Positions 11,633 to 25,252 of a DNA stretch of 64,000 nucleotides are shown here, piece by piece (the stretch's first letter is position 1; every line of letters starts with the position of its first letter). A model generated the notes under the pieces. It was not told where the DNA came from, did no database searches, and saw only the letters and a program-made list of their open reading frames with translations. The DNA is from Rostratula benghalensis (lineage: Eukaryota > Chordata > Aves > Charadriiformes > Rostratulidae): the NCBI GenBank assembly GCA_013399305.1, contig VXAI01000090.1:815925-879924 (forward strand). Direction: 5' to 3'. Position numbers and translations under genes: made by a program.

Positions 11633-14200
11633 CTACATGGGAAAGGAAAGAGACAAGATAGTTGCATTCTTTAAATGTTGGGAGTGGGGAGGGTAGTACA
11701 GTAAGCCTGCTGGCTGCCTTGCTATACAAATGTGTTCCTTGTCGTTGTCTGTTACGCATTTATATGAAGTTTCCCAATGTTAAGGTCTGTGAGAAGGAAG
11801 GCATATACGACAAGGAGTGCGTGGCTGCCCATTTTCTAAAGGCAGGAACAGAGATTTGCAGGAGGTAGGTAGAAGGCACGGTGATGAGAAATGCTTGCAG
11901 GCACTTGGAAGCTTTTCTGTCTTAGTGTTCCCACCATTGCAACCATCAGAGAAACTTCACCAACTTTGGCAGCAATGGGAATTTTTTTAGAAGACAAAAG
12001 CTTAGGAGTTTAGTCATCTTCCTGTATCTAGACTTAAATATTTTCAGAAGCATTTTTCATCACATGACTAGAAGTCAGAGAAGAGGTCATATGTCATTTA
12101 ACACTGTTATGTGCACAGTTTTATCTGAGAGGATTTCAAATAAAGACATGAAACAGTAGGAAAACCTATAAATACTTCAAATGCTTAATATTTAGGAATG
12201 CAAAAACTGTTTTAAATATTTGATTCTGAAGTCACTTATGTGTCTAAACTAGTAAGGCTTTTTTGGTGGGCATTTTATAAGAGTACACTGCTCTGTTAGG
12301 AAAGCAAGAAGAAAAGAAGTAGGAAGGACAAAATTCAAGTAACCTTTCTTGAAATGTTTCTTTCCATTTGTCTGGATTATTCAAAAGCAGTCTGACTTTT
12401 CTACATGCTTCTTTGAGATCATTTTCTCAATAACTTTGCAAATATTAAATATTTCTTTAATGAGTCATTGCTTATGTTTGAACTCTTAAAAATAGAGGTC
12501 ACCCACTTTTTTTTTTTTTTATGACTGGGAAAATTTCTAGAATCAAACTTCTACTTCACTTCAACATCATTCTAATAAGAGAATAATCAATTTTGAGCTT
12601 CATGCTGTACCTACAAAGATGATACTAGCCAATAACAAATAGCTACTGTCACTAAACACAAATTATAAAACATCACTAATTCCTAATCTAAAGAAAATGA
12701 TAAAACATGCTGATGTCTCGATATTTTTAAATATTATTTTGACAATGCTATCTTGATATGAATAATTTCTTGTGAGGAGGAGCTTTAACCATTATTGTAT
12801 GGCTACCTTCCATACCAATGAGGAAAAAGATTTAATATTCTGTCAAACCACTGATCAGATACGGACATTCCACTTCTGACCAGCTAAAGATGGTAACTTG
12901 CAGGTCTATCAGCTTGGAATGTTTCCCTCATAAATACTACTTGAGCAAGGACTGATTGATTATTTTTTTTCTTGACTTCACAATTGCTTATTACAAATGG
13001 CAAATGAAGAAAACAGGGTGTATCAAGAAGTTGAAACCTCTAAAACTGCAAGTATATTCTTAGTTTGAAGTAGGCACTATTACTTTTTGTCTCGTGTGAC
13101 CAAACTTTCAAAGCAGTATTTGTGCATTCACTGCATTTTACCCATACAGCTGGTGAATTGCAATGCATGACAGAGATTTCAAAGTGCAAGCTTTGACCCA
13201 CATCTACTATACTGCTGCATAAGTGTGCTTACTTCTCAGGTGTACCACAAGGATTTAAGACTAGCCTTTAGTTGGCCTTTAAATGCTCTTTGCATAACAC
13301 CTTTTTGAATACTAAAAGTTAAGCGTACAATCAACTGGGACTTGGCATAATAATTTAACACGAGTATCTTCAATCTCCATCACACTATGGCAATTAGAGT
13401 TGTTCCCTATTCACAGGATCAGCTCTTAAGGGTTACTTTTTGCTCCTGGGTATTCCTCATTTTCAAAAGCTTCCCCACCCAGAGACAAATCTAATTTGAC
13501 CAAAGATGTTGGATTTTTTTCAAATTTTGGTGACATTTTTTAGGTCATCTTCTTTTCTGCTGAACTAAGATCTGAAGCTTTTAATTATGTACTAATGGTA
13601 AGACATACTCTGGCCTTAATGATTAGGCTATGAAATGTTGGAGTATAGCAAAAATTTAATTTTAAAAGCAGTGCAAGATGGTATTTATGGCACCATGGCC
13701 CAAGGAGATGTGCAACATTCTGAAGGCTTTTATATAGATAAAACTAAGGAATTTTTCACTGAAGTTAGATACAGCTCCATGAAGACTATGAACAATTAAT
13801 GTGTGTCGCTCTGAAAAGGCTGGAGATCTGGGGATTAAACTATTTATATGAATCCAAATTAACAATAGCAACTGAAGCAGGAGAACTGAGCATCATTTTA
13901 GTCAACTTGGAAAAGACCTTTGCTCAAATGCAAAAATGAAGGGAGATCTCCAGGGTGCATTTTATTTGCCTTGGTTCCACAGTCAGGTATTTTAATGCCT
14001 TTATAAAGAACAAGGATATGTCCTTGCCTGGCCAAGACTCAATGCACATCTGCAGTAAGAAGGGACATTAGGGGGAAAAAAATCAAGGACATATAGGGGG
14101 AAAAAAGGAGTGAGACATCTCAGGTATCAGGGAGCTACCGTATGAGAAAGCATTGAAAATATTACATCATCTTTAATTTTAATTTGGAAAAAAGGCCACA

Positions 14201-14335
14201 NNNNNNNNNNNNNNNNNNNNNNNNNNNNNNNNNNNNNNNNNNNNNNNNNNNNNNNNNNNNNNNNNNNNNNNNNNNNNNNNNNNNNNNNNNNNNNNNNNNN
14301 NNNNNNNNNNNNNNNNNNNNNNNNNNNNNNNNNNN
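14201..14335. other. Assembly gap (135 N)
   Basis: The bases are unresolved. The gap is in ANGPT2 intron 1, about 2.6 kb upstream in transcript sense of exon 2, so it does not interrupt any coding exon I identified. Confidence 0.99.
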
Positions 14336-16978
14336 TCGCTAGAGAGAAATCAGAATGAGACTGAGCAGTCATCTCTGCAAATAGGATTACAGAACTGCAT
14401 GACTTCTTTGAAACTGTTATCACTGAGTTATTCTAAAACACACTACTAGAAAAGGAGTTAATTCTGGTCTTAAAGGTAAGGTAAACATTTTATGGTAGGC
14501 TTAGGCAATTGCCCAGTTAAAACACACAGCTGTAAGGTTGCTCGGATTACAGTACGCAAAACCTGTGATTACAGTTTAAGGCATCTGGTGGTTCTGGTTG
14601 CCAGATTTTTATACCCCTTGTCACTGCTTGCAACTGTAGCAGTTTTGTTTGGACAAACAGATCTGAATTTTCATAATTTATCTTAATTGAAAATCTCTAA
14701 GTACAAACCTATCTCCAAGTACCTAACCTCTTTCAAATAGTATCTCATTCATGTGATGTATTCTAAATTACTGAAGTATTCTCCTGACTCCAGTTTAATT
14801 TGTCTCCACATCTGTTTTTCAATTTAAAAGTATTAAATAAGTAACTTAGGGAATATGGTATTTCTGCTTACTTGAAAGCATGAAATATGAGCATCAAAAG
14901 GGATTTATTTTAAGATTTAAATCCAGTTTCATGAGCTAGCTCATTTATTGTAATTTAGAGCAACATAAAATATCAAAATGATACTGACCTATTAAGTGAT
15001 TTTGGAGTTTCTTGTGGGTTTTTCCCCCCTAAAAATCCTACAAAGCATGGTTACATAAACCCCTTCTGTTCTTCCCTTCGTATTAACTAATCCTCTCCCA
15101 CTTTTGTGAATTCTCTGCATGTACGCATCATAGAATATCTTTTCCTGACCTGAGCCAAGGTACACCCTCAACCCTCTTTGCTTATATTTCCCTCTATCTT
15201 CATCATACAATGCAAAACTGTAGAAAGTAGGACTTTTTACCACTACATTTCAGGGTTTTTTAGTAGCAGGTGCTTACTTTCATCTTTCTTCAAAGATTAA
15301 TAAAAGAATTACTTTCATCCAAAATGCCCATCATCTCCCACTGACCTTAGTGAGAGCAGAACATGTTCCCAACACATACTCACAGAAAGGGAGGCCTTGG
15401 CTTACCCTGAGAGGGAGGTGGAAGAACTTTTTCAATACAGGCTCCAGTCAAGGCAGCCAAGGCTGAGCTTCATCAACAGCACTGAGGATTAGCAGCAATT
15501 TTGCAAGACCGCAGTTCTTTGTGGCACACTTCTCTGTAGAGTACTATTCATCAGCTCCTGCCAAGGAGCCTCCTTCCTTTATACACAGTAGCACACTCAG
15601 AATTTCTGAAGAGGGGAGAATAGCTTGGATCATTTGCAAGAGGGAAGGGCACAGGAATTAAATGCATCCATGAGTTCAGAAACTTGGCAGTTTGGGTTGT
15701 ACAGCATGTCTGTCTTCTCCGGTATTTTGCTGAAATTTGGAAGGTACAGTGGGGATCATTTGCCAGATTTCTCCTTTGCCACATGGCTTGTTATGGGAAG
15801 ATAATTTTTAATCTCTTTTTAGTTCAATTACTAGCTGGCATATAAGACTTGTGTTGATACATCTTAACCTCATTTACATGATGGTTATTTTGGGCAAAGT
15901 AATTGTCAATTGTAGCTGACTATTAGTGATGCATCTTCTTTGAGAAATTCTGCTTTTGAGGGAGTAAGTCAGTCAATGAATCCTATCTTAAGGAAATTGC
16001 AGGGGAGAGGGAAAGAGGTGTTTATATATTCAGATTTGAAAGAAGGAATAGTTAATTGATAGCATTTCAGTGATTCTTCACGAAATTTTTTCATAGTATG
16101 ATCTATTTTTTGTGTAAGACTGGCTGGCATGTGTTCTTGAAGAAAATAAATATAAAAATGAAAGCACAGATGGGGAAAAAGCATGTCTCTTAAAGTATGT
16201 TTAAATTGCAAAAACAGCTGGGAAAATTGAAAAAAATAATTTCACAATTGAGGTTTGTAATATAGTTACTGTGATACATTTTTAGAGAGACAAAATTCTC
16301 TAAGGTCATCAGTTTGGGGCTGTCATGCTTTATTACTTCAAATCATATAAAATCATAAAATTTGATGAAAATACTTTAGCTGAGTTGCCAAAAAAATGAG
16401 GACAGATCAATCATACTGGACCACATTCCAAAACATTGCCTTTATAGCCAAGATTGTCTTTTTTTAAGCGAGCTTGAAATTGGCAGGAATGAAAAGACAA
16501 CATGTAGAGTATGCGGTAAAAGACATTTGTTTTCTAACCATTGGCAGAGATAGTATTAATCTTTTATGAAGGGTTGCCAATACTTACTTAAATTAAGAAC
16601 TTTCCTGATTGCTATTGTATAGTTTCTGTCCATATTACAGAACAATTTTGCAAAGAATCAATAACTTTGTGCATTTTGTAGACACTTCAACTTACCGTTT
16701 TTTCATTTAAAGTTAGAAATGAGGTCTTGCTTTTGTTCTTTGCTGCCAAATGGTTAGTCTATGCTAATTACATGGTCATGTTCCTGGAAGCATTTCTAGC
16801 TGTGTGAACACATATATCCCTTCTTTGCCAAATGCTACCCCATAGATCTGCTAATTTTATTTTATAGAATTTGTCAGTTACTGAAACCGTCTTTCCACAT
16901 GAAGTTTGGTGATATTCTTTATAATCTGATTCTGTCAACTGTAACATTTCTTTTCAGAGGTAATGTTAATCATAAGTT

Positions 16979-17013
16979 TCTACGTACTGCTACGTTCCTT
17001 AGAAGTACGTAGA
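16979..17013. repeat. Perfect inverted repeat, 10-bp arms, 15-nt loop
   Basis: The left arm TCTACGTACT (16,979-16,988) pairs perfectly with AGTACGTAGA (17,004-17,013). The loop is 15 nt and contains another CTACGT. The arms include the TACGTA palindrome, which is CpG-containing and uncommon in this AT-rich intron. Confidence 0.85.
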
Positions 17014-19480
17014 TGGTTGGAGCTGCGTGATGCCTTTTATCCACCTCTAAGATAATCAGAATCTATCAAGATCTTTTTTTCTTTGAATCAAATATGGATT
17101 ATTAGACTAAGCAATTTACCACTTTCAGGGAATTCATCTATAAGTTTGAGAAAATTCTGAAAGCACTGTTCTTAGGCTTTCTCACAACTTGTCTACTGAA
17201 ATCTGAAGATAGCCTTTATTCTTACAATAAAGCATCCATTCTAAAACTGTACCTGCTAGCAAGAAATAGCAAAGAGGTCAAAGTTTATCTGAGGTTGTAT
17301 CTCTATGGCCCTGGATTTACATCTACAGATTCATTGCATGAAAAATGTCATTAGCCCCATAAACTCAGCAACTACTGTGTGTGATACACTGTATGAAGCG
17401 CAGCTGCATTTGGGTTATTCATTCTATGTAATAGCCACTTGCTGGTCAAAAGGAGAGGTCATAAACCTCCACACCCCAGCTACGGGTTCCTGCTCCCTGT
17501 CTTGCACCAGCTCTCACATTTGTTGTTGGACTTTTGACTAAGCCTGGAGGCACTAACCTAAAATAAAACAAGGACAATTTACTGTCAAGTTTGTGGATTG
17601 TGGATCTCTCCTAGATGTCAAAACTGTTACCAGTGCGAGCTGATAGTGTAGAAAAGTTATTTTAAGGAGTAAATTATAAAAAGTAGTAAAATTATATGCT
17701 AGAGTTCGGAATACAGACTTTGCCTAATATTTCTCTAAGGGTATCATTGCATATGTGGGTCATTATCTTCCTCTGATTACAATGACAGCTGATTGTTCTC
17801 CTGCCATTAATTTGTAGTCTTAGAGCTTTCACATTCTTGGTAGCAGCAATCTGATAAATATGGAATAATTTAACTAAAACTAGCTTTCTTCATATTTTCA
17901 AGGGGGGGAAACCAAAGAATGTGCATACGGTTTCCATGAGAAACAACTGTATATCTATTCAGACCTGGATTGTGCTTAGTAATTAAAAAAATAGTGCAAA
18001 GAAGTATTAAACAGGTTGTATTACAACACATATTGCATGCCTAGTCATCTAATGTAGATAAAGAAAAAATTGCAAGGGCAATAACATATGTGTAGTGTTT
18101 TTCCTCGAATTTTTGTTTTGAATTTCCAAAAGTGGAGTAGATCCAATAGAAAGCCTAGCAACAGAAAATAAAACAAGCAGATACAAGACATTTTTCAAAT
18201 ATGCATTGAAGCTAAAGTGTTTGACATATATTAAGCTGTCAAAAGTCTTTTGAATTATTGTTCTTGGATTCCTACTAAAATTGTCCTGTGCTTTATTCAA
18301 AATCTCTCTTTGTGAATTTAAATCAAAAGAACTTAATCAGTCCTTACAATACTTGTGGTTGTCATCCTGACATCATCCTGTTCCCTAAGATGTTTAGTTT
18401 TTACACAAAAGTGAGCAAGATTGAAAAAGAATTTTAAGCATCCGTAATCAGTTTTGCTTAGTTCTAGTGACAGTACAAAGTAAGACAACTGCTGTTGAGT
18501 CTCATCAGTTCTTTTACTTTTTCAGAGTACACATGAGACCTTCCTACTCCTTCTACTCTGGATGTCTTGAGATATCTTTAGCCCAGTAGCACTTGGTCTT
18601 AGTTGCCTTGCCCTTGTTTCAGAGTGGTTATTTGGATTGTGGCCACATCTGCTTTCTTCATGAGCCATCTGAGGCAGAATTTAGCCCATAAAGTGCAACT
18701 GTCTCATTGTAGCAGGTCATCTGTATATGCCATAGAATCCTTACATTTCTGATTTATTGTTACATTTTTTTACATAATGACAGAAAATACGTTTTTGTCA
18801 AAGAATATTTTAACAGACTTCACTTTCAATTAAAATACTAAGTAAGCAAATAGTTTATTTGTAGTATAATTGAAGTTTGCACAGTAGGAAGGGTTTCTTG
18901 GGATAAGACTATCTTTGGATAGTCTTGAACATGGATAACAGTGAAATGTTATAATCTTTACAAAAAGAAGAAAATGCTTTCACAATTTCATCATAGCAGT
19001 TTATATAGGCAATTTGAAGTATTTTACCTACACGTCTATACACATGCTGCTTAATATGCATGTATGTAATGAATGGAGCACCATATTGCCAAGCTCTCCA
19101 TGTATTGGTGTTATGAAGATAAAATGCTGTCAAAATCTCAGTTTTGCAGACAGTTTTGTTCTCTCTAAAATAGTTTTTCATGCCTGTTTTCAGAGTCTAT
19201 CAATGTTAGTTAGAATTAGAATAAAAATGGAAGAACCCCTATCCTTTCCAAGACACATTTATCTTGACAGACCTAAGGGAACACATTTTTAAGGGCATTG
19301 CATCAATCCCCATCAGTCAGACTTTAAGCTATTTTCAACCAGCTTATAACAAAATAATGTATTTCTCTATGTTTTCTGAAAGTCAGTTATCAATTTTAGT
19401 AGCTTATAACTTTTGGAAAAATTAGTACATCACAGAAGAAAAAAACAATCACATCTGGAAAAGAGACATTTTAAATTGTC

Positions 19481-19506
19481 TTTTTTTTTTTTTTTTTTTT
19501 TTTTTT
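19481..19506 (+). repeat. T26 homopolymer
   Basis: Twenty-six uninterrupted T residues lie in ANGPT2 intron 1. I see no clear retroposed body or target-site duplication attached to it. Confidence 0.95.
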
Positions 19507-22089
19507 CTTTTCCCTGGGGCAGGAAGTCCCAACAGACTATGTGTTGTTTCTCAAGGGAGGGGAAAAAATCTTTTGGGAATGTATATTGGAATGCTTGAGA
19601 TGTCTCTACGCTATTAGCTTCTCACATGCCCCATCGAGCATGTCTGCCTGTCCAGACCTCCAGCTAAGATTTTTCACTTATCTCATTTTCCTGTCAGCAA
19701 ACAAAAGGTGAAAGTAACATCATAAATGAATACTAGCTGAAAGTGAACTGTGATTTATTGGAAAATATTCAAGCTAAAATTGTGTAATAAAAGGCTAATG
19801 GTTTAAAAATGCTAAATCTTAAAATAGTAAATACAGACTTTAAAGTAAATTATATGCAGGAGTTGGTTCAGTTAATATCACTTGTGACTAAATGAAAGGT
19901 TACCAACATCTTCTTGTGTCTGATTATGTCTTAGTTACAGGAAGGTGTTTGCTGTGCCTTTATAATTTACACTTTCTAGCAGGACGAAAAAATTCCCCCC
20001 TTAATCAGCAATAATCTACTCGAACAAAAAACAGTATTTAATTGACATTACATGAAACTAAATGCATGAAATGCCTTCGTTGTCTGCAGAAGTATTTATG
20101 AAGAATGACTTTCACTCTGTGTTCTTGACTGGAAGTATTTTGTACCTAACATTAGTAGGTTAGGTAAATGAGCATGATCTTATGTGAGGATGATCATACT
20201 TTCTACTATATATTTTGAATTAAGGAGAAAAGTTACCATGAAACTGATAACCTGGAAAAAAACCAAAAGAGTGCACAGGAAACAGGAAGAGACTCTGAGA
20301 GCTGAAACTATCCCAAAGGCTATCTCAGAGTTGAGCTACCACCATTCCAGATACTGAGCTGGAATTGTATGTGTGATATCACACTACTGCTTTCCTAATT
20401 GCATGTGTGTTTTCACGTGGTTTGTCACTTGGAGGATGTCATAGGTTCTTTATACTATATATGATGGATATACTTTTTACAGTGCCTTTTTGTAGGAGAT
20501 GTAAATAAAATTGCAAATCAAAAATATTCTTGAGATTCAAAAAATATGTCAAAGACACAATAGTCCATTTGACAAACCTTTAAATAGTATGAATTTCTAT
20601 ATAAGTTAGGAAATAATTTAAAATAAAAATTTAGCAACAATATCGTCATAACTAAAATCAATTACTTGGTCATTAAACGTTCTCATTAAGGGTTAAGGAT
20701 ATCCATTAAGGCAGTAATCTAAGGTTCTGGATCACCATTTTTCAGGATCACAACCAAGTGCTATTTCTCTTAGTAATCAGGGAAGGAATTCATAAAGTTC
20801 CCATTAGTCTAAAAATAAAGAACAAATAAATAAATAGTGTGAGTCATGAATGGCATTTTGCCGAAGTTCAGTAGCACTGAAGCCAAGAACACAAGAAGCC
20901 AATGATGCTTCTGCCATTCACTGAAATGAATATAAATGTTCCTTGTTATGAGCAACAAGCCACCAACATTCAAAATTAGGATTCCTTATTTATGAACAGG
21001 ATAAGAAATACTGGCAATCAATATTTAATTTTTAAATACTAGGTTATAGCATTGTTGTAATTTCAGAAATTGAACATTCAAACTTTTGGAGAGAAGCCTA
21101 CATGTTTTCAGTCATATTCTGCATGCTACCATCAGGGAATCAGGACTTTACCAGGCTGGTGTAAAGATGAGATTCAGCCCTAAAAAGCTCACATTTGAAT
21201 AAACACTTGCTATCCCAGATATAAAATAATCCTTTCCCATTTGTGCATTTTGTTCATTCCACTGAGCAATAGGCAGCTAAAATAAACTTACTATCAGAAT
21301 GCTGGTGGGGGTACTTAGGACATTTTTCATAAAAGACATTGGCTATGTAGCCTAACTTTCTGAAAATTTTAGTGAATTGTTATCTGTCACAGATTTTTCT
21401 CAATATAAAACCATTTGCCTTTTTTCTCTTGATTTACAGTATCAAGTGAATTCTTTTATTAATTCCTCTTTCAACAGGACAGCCCATTTTAGAGAATAGC
21501 TCATAATGTGGTGAAGCAAATCATAGTGCAATTTTTTGAGGAAATATGAAGCAAATTCCTCCTTTCAAAATACATTATTGGGGAAGTGAAAGAGAGCTAG
21601 GCATTCACAGTTGCTTTCTAGGGAAGCGGTCATCTTGCATTCCACTTCCAACCAGAAGGAAGAATGATTTGAAGTTCAAGGATCAAACTAGTTAGGAAGC
21701 TGTGGAACACAATTAGTCCCTTTTGTAAGCTATAAAACTGGGTGTCTCCTGTTTCAAAGCTGTGTTCACAGAGCATCTTTCAGCATGAAAAATCATTAGA
21801 TTTTTTTCAGACTTCACAGATAAAGGAAACTGAAAGCATTTTGAGTAGTTCTTAAACTTTGCAACATACTGGCTTCTAAATATAGTCTATGGAGCTCTTA
21901 TAAGATATTTTCTTGTAGAAGAAGCCTAAATGATGATGCCACCAAGACAGAACCAGTCATTTGTGCTGAAGGCCTGCCAATTTTTTGAATGCTCAAGACT
22001 GAGACAGTGCATGTGTGAGTTGCTGATTTCAGTTTTGAAGGACTGAATTTCTCTACTAAGAACTTACCCACTGATTTTCCTTTACGTGT

Positions 22090-22111
22090 GCAAAACAAAC
22101 AAACAAACAAA
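22090..22111 (+). repeat. Short microsatellite (AAAC)5
   Basis: This is a run of AAAC units in ANGPT2 intron 1. Confidence 0.85.
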
Positions 22112-22958
22112 AAGTAATTTAGAACCATAGATTTCCTCTCAAGTACTGTGTTTCTTTTTTAAAGACATGTTGCATCTTTCTCTCCACTCTTTTCATAGCT
22201 AATATGCTAGATGGACAGGGTAGATGATCTGCCTGAAAAGCTGTGACATTGTCATCACCGGTCTGAAAACTGCTTGCTTGCCAGACCAGACCGACCAGAG
22301 AACTTCCCTGAGGTTTCAAAAAAACTGGGCAGGAGAAGCAGGACCCTAAAACCAAAATGGACTTGACTGTGACTACAGAACATACTATGTTTTGCCCTAA
22401 ATAAAGGAAGCTCAGATGATCACCTCCACTTAGTTAAAAAGCTGAACATCTTGACATGTTTTGGCCAAATGACATTTATTTTCCTTTGCTGTTCCATTAG
22501 CACAGTTAAGAGTCTTAAAACCAAAAGCTTCTGAGAAATTCCGTGCTTGAAAGATGAAACAGGAAACTACTTGTTATGAGTGGACAAACACAGATATTTG
22601 GAAATAAGATCAGCACATATAGGAAGCATATGACAGAAACAAAATGTAATGAGTGATGCATTAAAAAAAAAAATTTAAACTCTGTAATTCTGGTAAAAAA
22701 TGCAATTTTTTTGCTTCAATAGCAAGCAGTTTAGTTTGCTGGCAGAGAACCAAGAAGAAAAGTGTTTCCATTGCTTCCAAGAGTTCCTCTTTGTCTCCAG
22801 AGCCTCACTGAGCGCTCTGGCAGTGATGGAAAGTCAGCTCTTGAGCTGAGTTCCAGTCATTGCTACCAAAAGCCAAAAGCTAGGCAACTGCCAGTCACTA
22901 CCCTTCTATGAAGACCAGAAACTGAAGCCATATCCTTGCAAAATAAGCAAAGCTATTG

Positions 22959-23043
22959 GAATAGAATAGAATAGAATAGAATAGAATAGAATAGAATAGA
23001 ATAGAATAGAATAGAATAGAATAGAATAGAATAGAATAGAATA
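22959..23043 (+). repeat. Microsatellite (GAATA)17
   Basis: Seventeen uninterrupted copies of the 5-bp unit GAATA span 85 bp in ANGPT2 intron 1. The purity of the array suggests a young and probably length-polymorphic locus. Confidence 0.97.
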
Positions 23044-25224
23044 TCAGCAAAAATGGCTGATAACCAAAGCTAGGCACTATAGGATGGGTATTTTATGGGA
23101 GGAAACTGTCCCTGTCTTTCAGGATCAGATGGGATGAGCCACTGAAGAGGGAGACTTTTAAATGTAATTTCAAGAGACTCCCATGGATGCAAGGCTCTGT
23201 TCTCAAGATGAGTCTAGCAACATAGGAAGTGCAATGTCATTGATATTGCATGCAGCTAGCCAGAAAAAGAATCTATCTGTCTTAATACCAAAAAGAGTGT
23301 GCATGTAGGTGAGGATTAAAAAGAAATTCAACAATCCAGAACTGAGAATCGTGAATGGTAAAGGAATTAGAGAAAAGAGTTCAGACTGGACAGCCAGGAA
23401 GCATGAATGGTTGTAACGAAGGGAAAGAAGAGGAAAAAAAAGAAAGGGAACTGAATCTGTGTGAGCAGAATTTTTAAAATGGATATATCAGGATTAGGAA
23501 TTCATAAAAGCAATGAGCTGCAAAAAGGGGTTGGACAACTGATCTTAAAGCTGGCTGAATGAAGGAATTGTCTGGTTGGCCTAAAAGTTAAAAAACATTG
23601 TGAAATTGGAAGGAAATTCACTCAGGAAAATGGTGAGTGCAAAGGGCTTGACTAGATGAGACTCCTGGGAAATGTTACTCCCACATGTACAAGAGGGACA
23701 AGAAAAAGGAAAATGTCTATTTCCTTGTGATTAAAATTATCACTCTTTTTTTCTATTCCTGTATTTGCAATAGAAACAATTTTCCAATATTTTTTTCTTT
23801 TCTAACAATAGTTAGAAGTGGTACATATGAAGTAAGCCTTACAGCACACGTCTGATTTACTCTTTTACCCCATTATCAAATCCCAATAGTTTAAAACCAA
23901 AAAAAGTTTCACCATTTGACTCAAATGAGTTTTTAGGTACATGAGATGAAATCTCAGTTTCACTAAAAAGTCAGTGGGAATTTTTCTGCTTGCCTAGAGT
24001 GGAGCTAGGTTTTTGTAGGCTGTCCTCAGAGCCTTTTAAAATAATAAAGTTTACCATAACAAAGAAGCTGAACTCAAGACATGGATAAGTTTACTCTAGA
24101 TGCAAGTCAAACAAACTTACGTGTTAGGGGAAAAAAATAAGGTATTACTATATTTAAACTTCTTCCATAGCTGGTAAACTGTAGATGTCAGAACCCTTGT
24201 TTTGTGCGTGCTAAGATTTCAACAGGGTCAGATTGTTTATATTTGTTGCAGTTCATTCTCTTTTTAAGGGCTAGGTTATTAGTCTTCGGCTTTACCTTCT
24301 TGTTATTTGAACTTTTGTTCATCATGTCAGAGTAATTTTCAGAAAACATTCCCAGTAAGGCTCCAGTAGCAGTTACAACAGGGTTTTTTAATTTACTATT
24401 ACTTTATAGGCAATCATTGTATCTGACAGAAAATCTGTCATCAGGATGGAAGTATGGAAGTTTGACATAAGTGAAAACACAGGGATAGTTAAATGGTCAA
24501 AGTTCAAACCTCAAGCGAGGAAGCTTAGTCATATTTAAGTCAATTCCATAGAAGCAGAAAAAGACAAGATTTTGTCTGTTTTTAATTGTTCGTTTAAATT
24601 GTCTTTTGCCTACTTCACCCAGGTTGTATTAAGAAACTGGAAGTTGATGTTCTTTTTGAGTAGTTAAATTTCCCTGTTTATAAAAAAGATTTCTGAAATG
24701 AAAAGCAAAAATGTGGTAATTAAGTCTTCACCAGAGAATTTTTTTGAATATTGAACTGTCTCAATGGACACGGTATTCGTTAATGCAATAGGAAAGTATG
24801 TCAAATGTGTTTTCCATTGTTACACATATTTTGTTCTTCATCTACAGCTTTTTAAAATGTTTGAATGTTGACTTTTCACACAGCTGAGATTGTCAGTTGA
24901 CAGCTGTGGAAAAATAAGGCTACTGCTTCTTGACTGAATGGCAAATTCTCCTTAGGAGGCTGGTTTCTATTTCACATCAAAATGGTGCTTTTGAACTGCT
25001 ACCTTGCAGGTGGTTCCACCCTGCAAGTGGAAACTGGGGAAAAAAATTGTTGTGCAGAAGCGGTGGTACAGAGCATAATGCTATAGCTCTGAGGAAAGGA
25101 CCTAAAGGAAGTGCACGAAGTGTCTTAGTCTGATCTCCAGAAGTTCTTTGGAGGAAGAGAAAATGTTTTTTAGGAGCCAGCTATCAAAATTAAACCTCTT
25201 TGTTCACTCAGATACCTCAGCATA

Positions 25225-25252
25225 AGTCATATGATGAAAGTCATATGATGAA
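25225..25252 (+). repeat. Direct duplication of a 14-bp unit
   Basis: Two exact copies of AGTCATATGATGAA lie head to tail, followed by AGTCA of a third. Confidence 0.9.

Noticed and set aside
19481..19506. T26 tract as the poly(A) tail of a processed pseudogene on the minus strand
   Set aside because: No gene-like sequence or target-site duplication could be recognised next to it.
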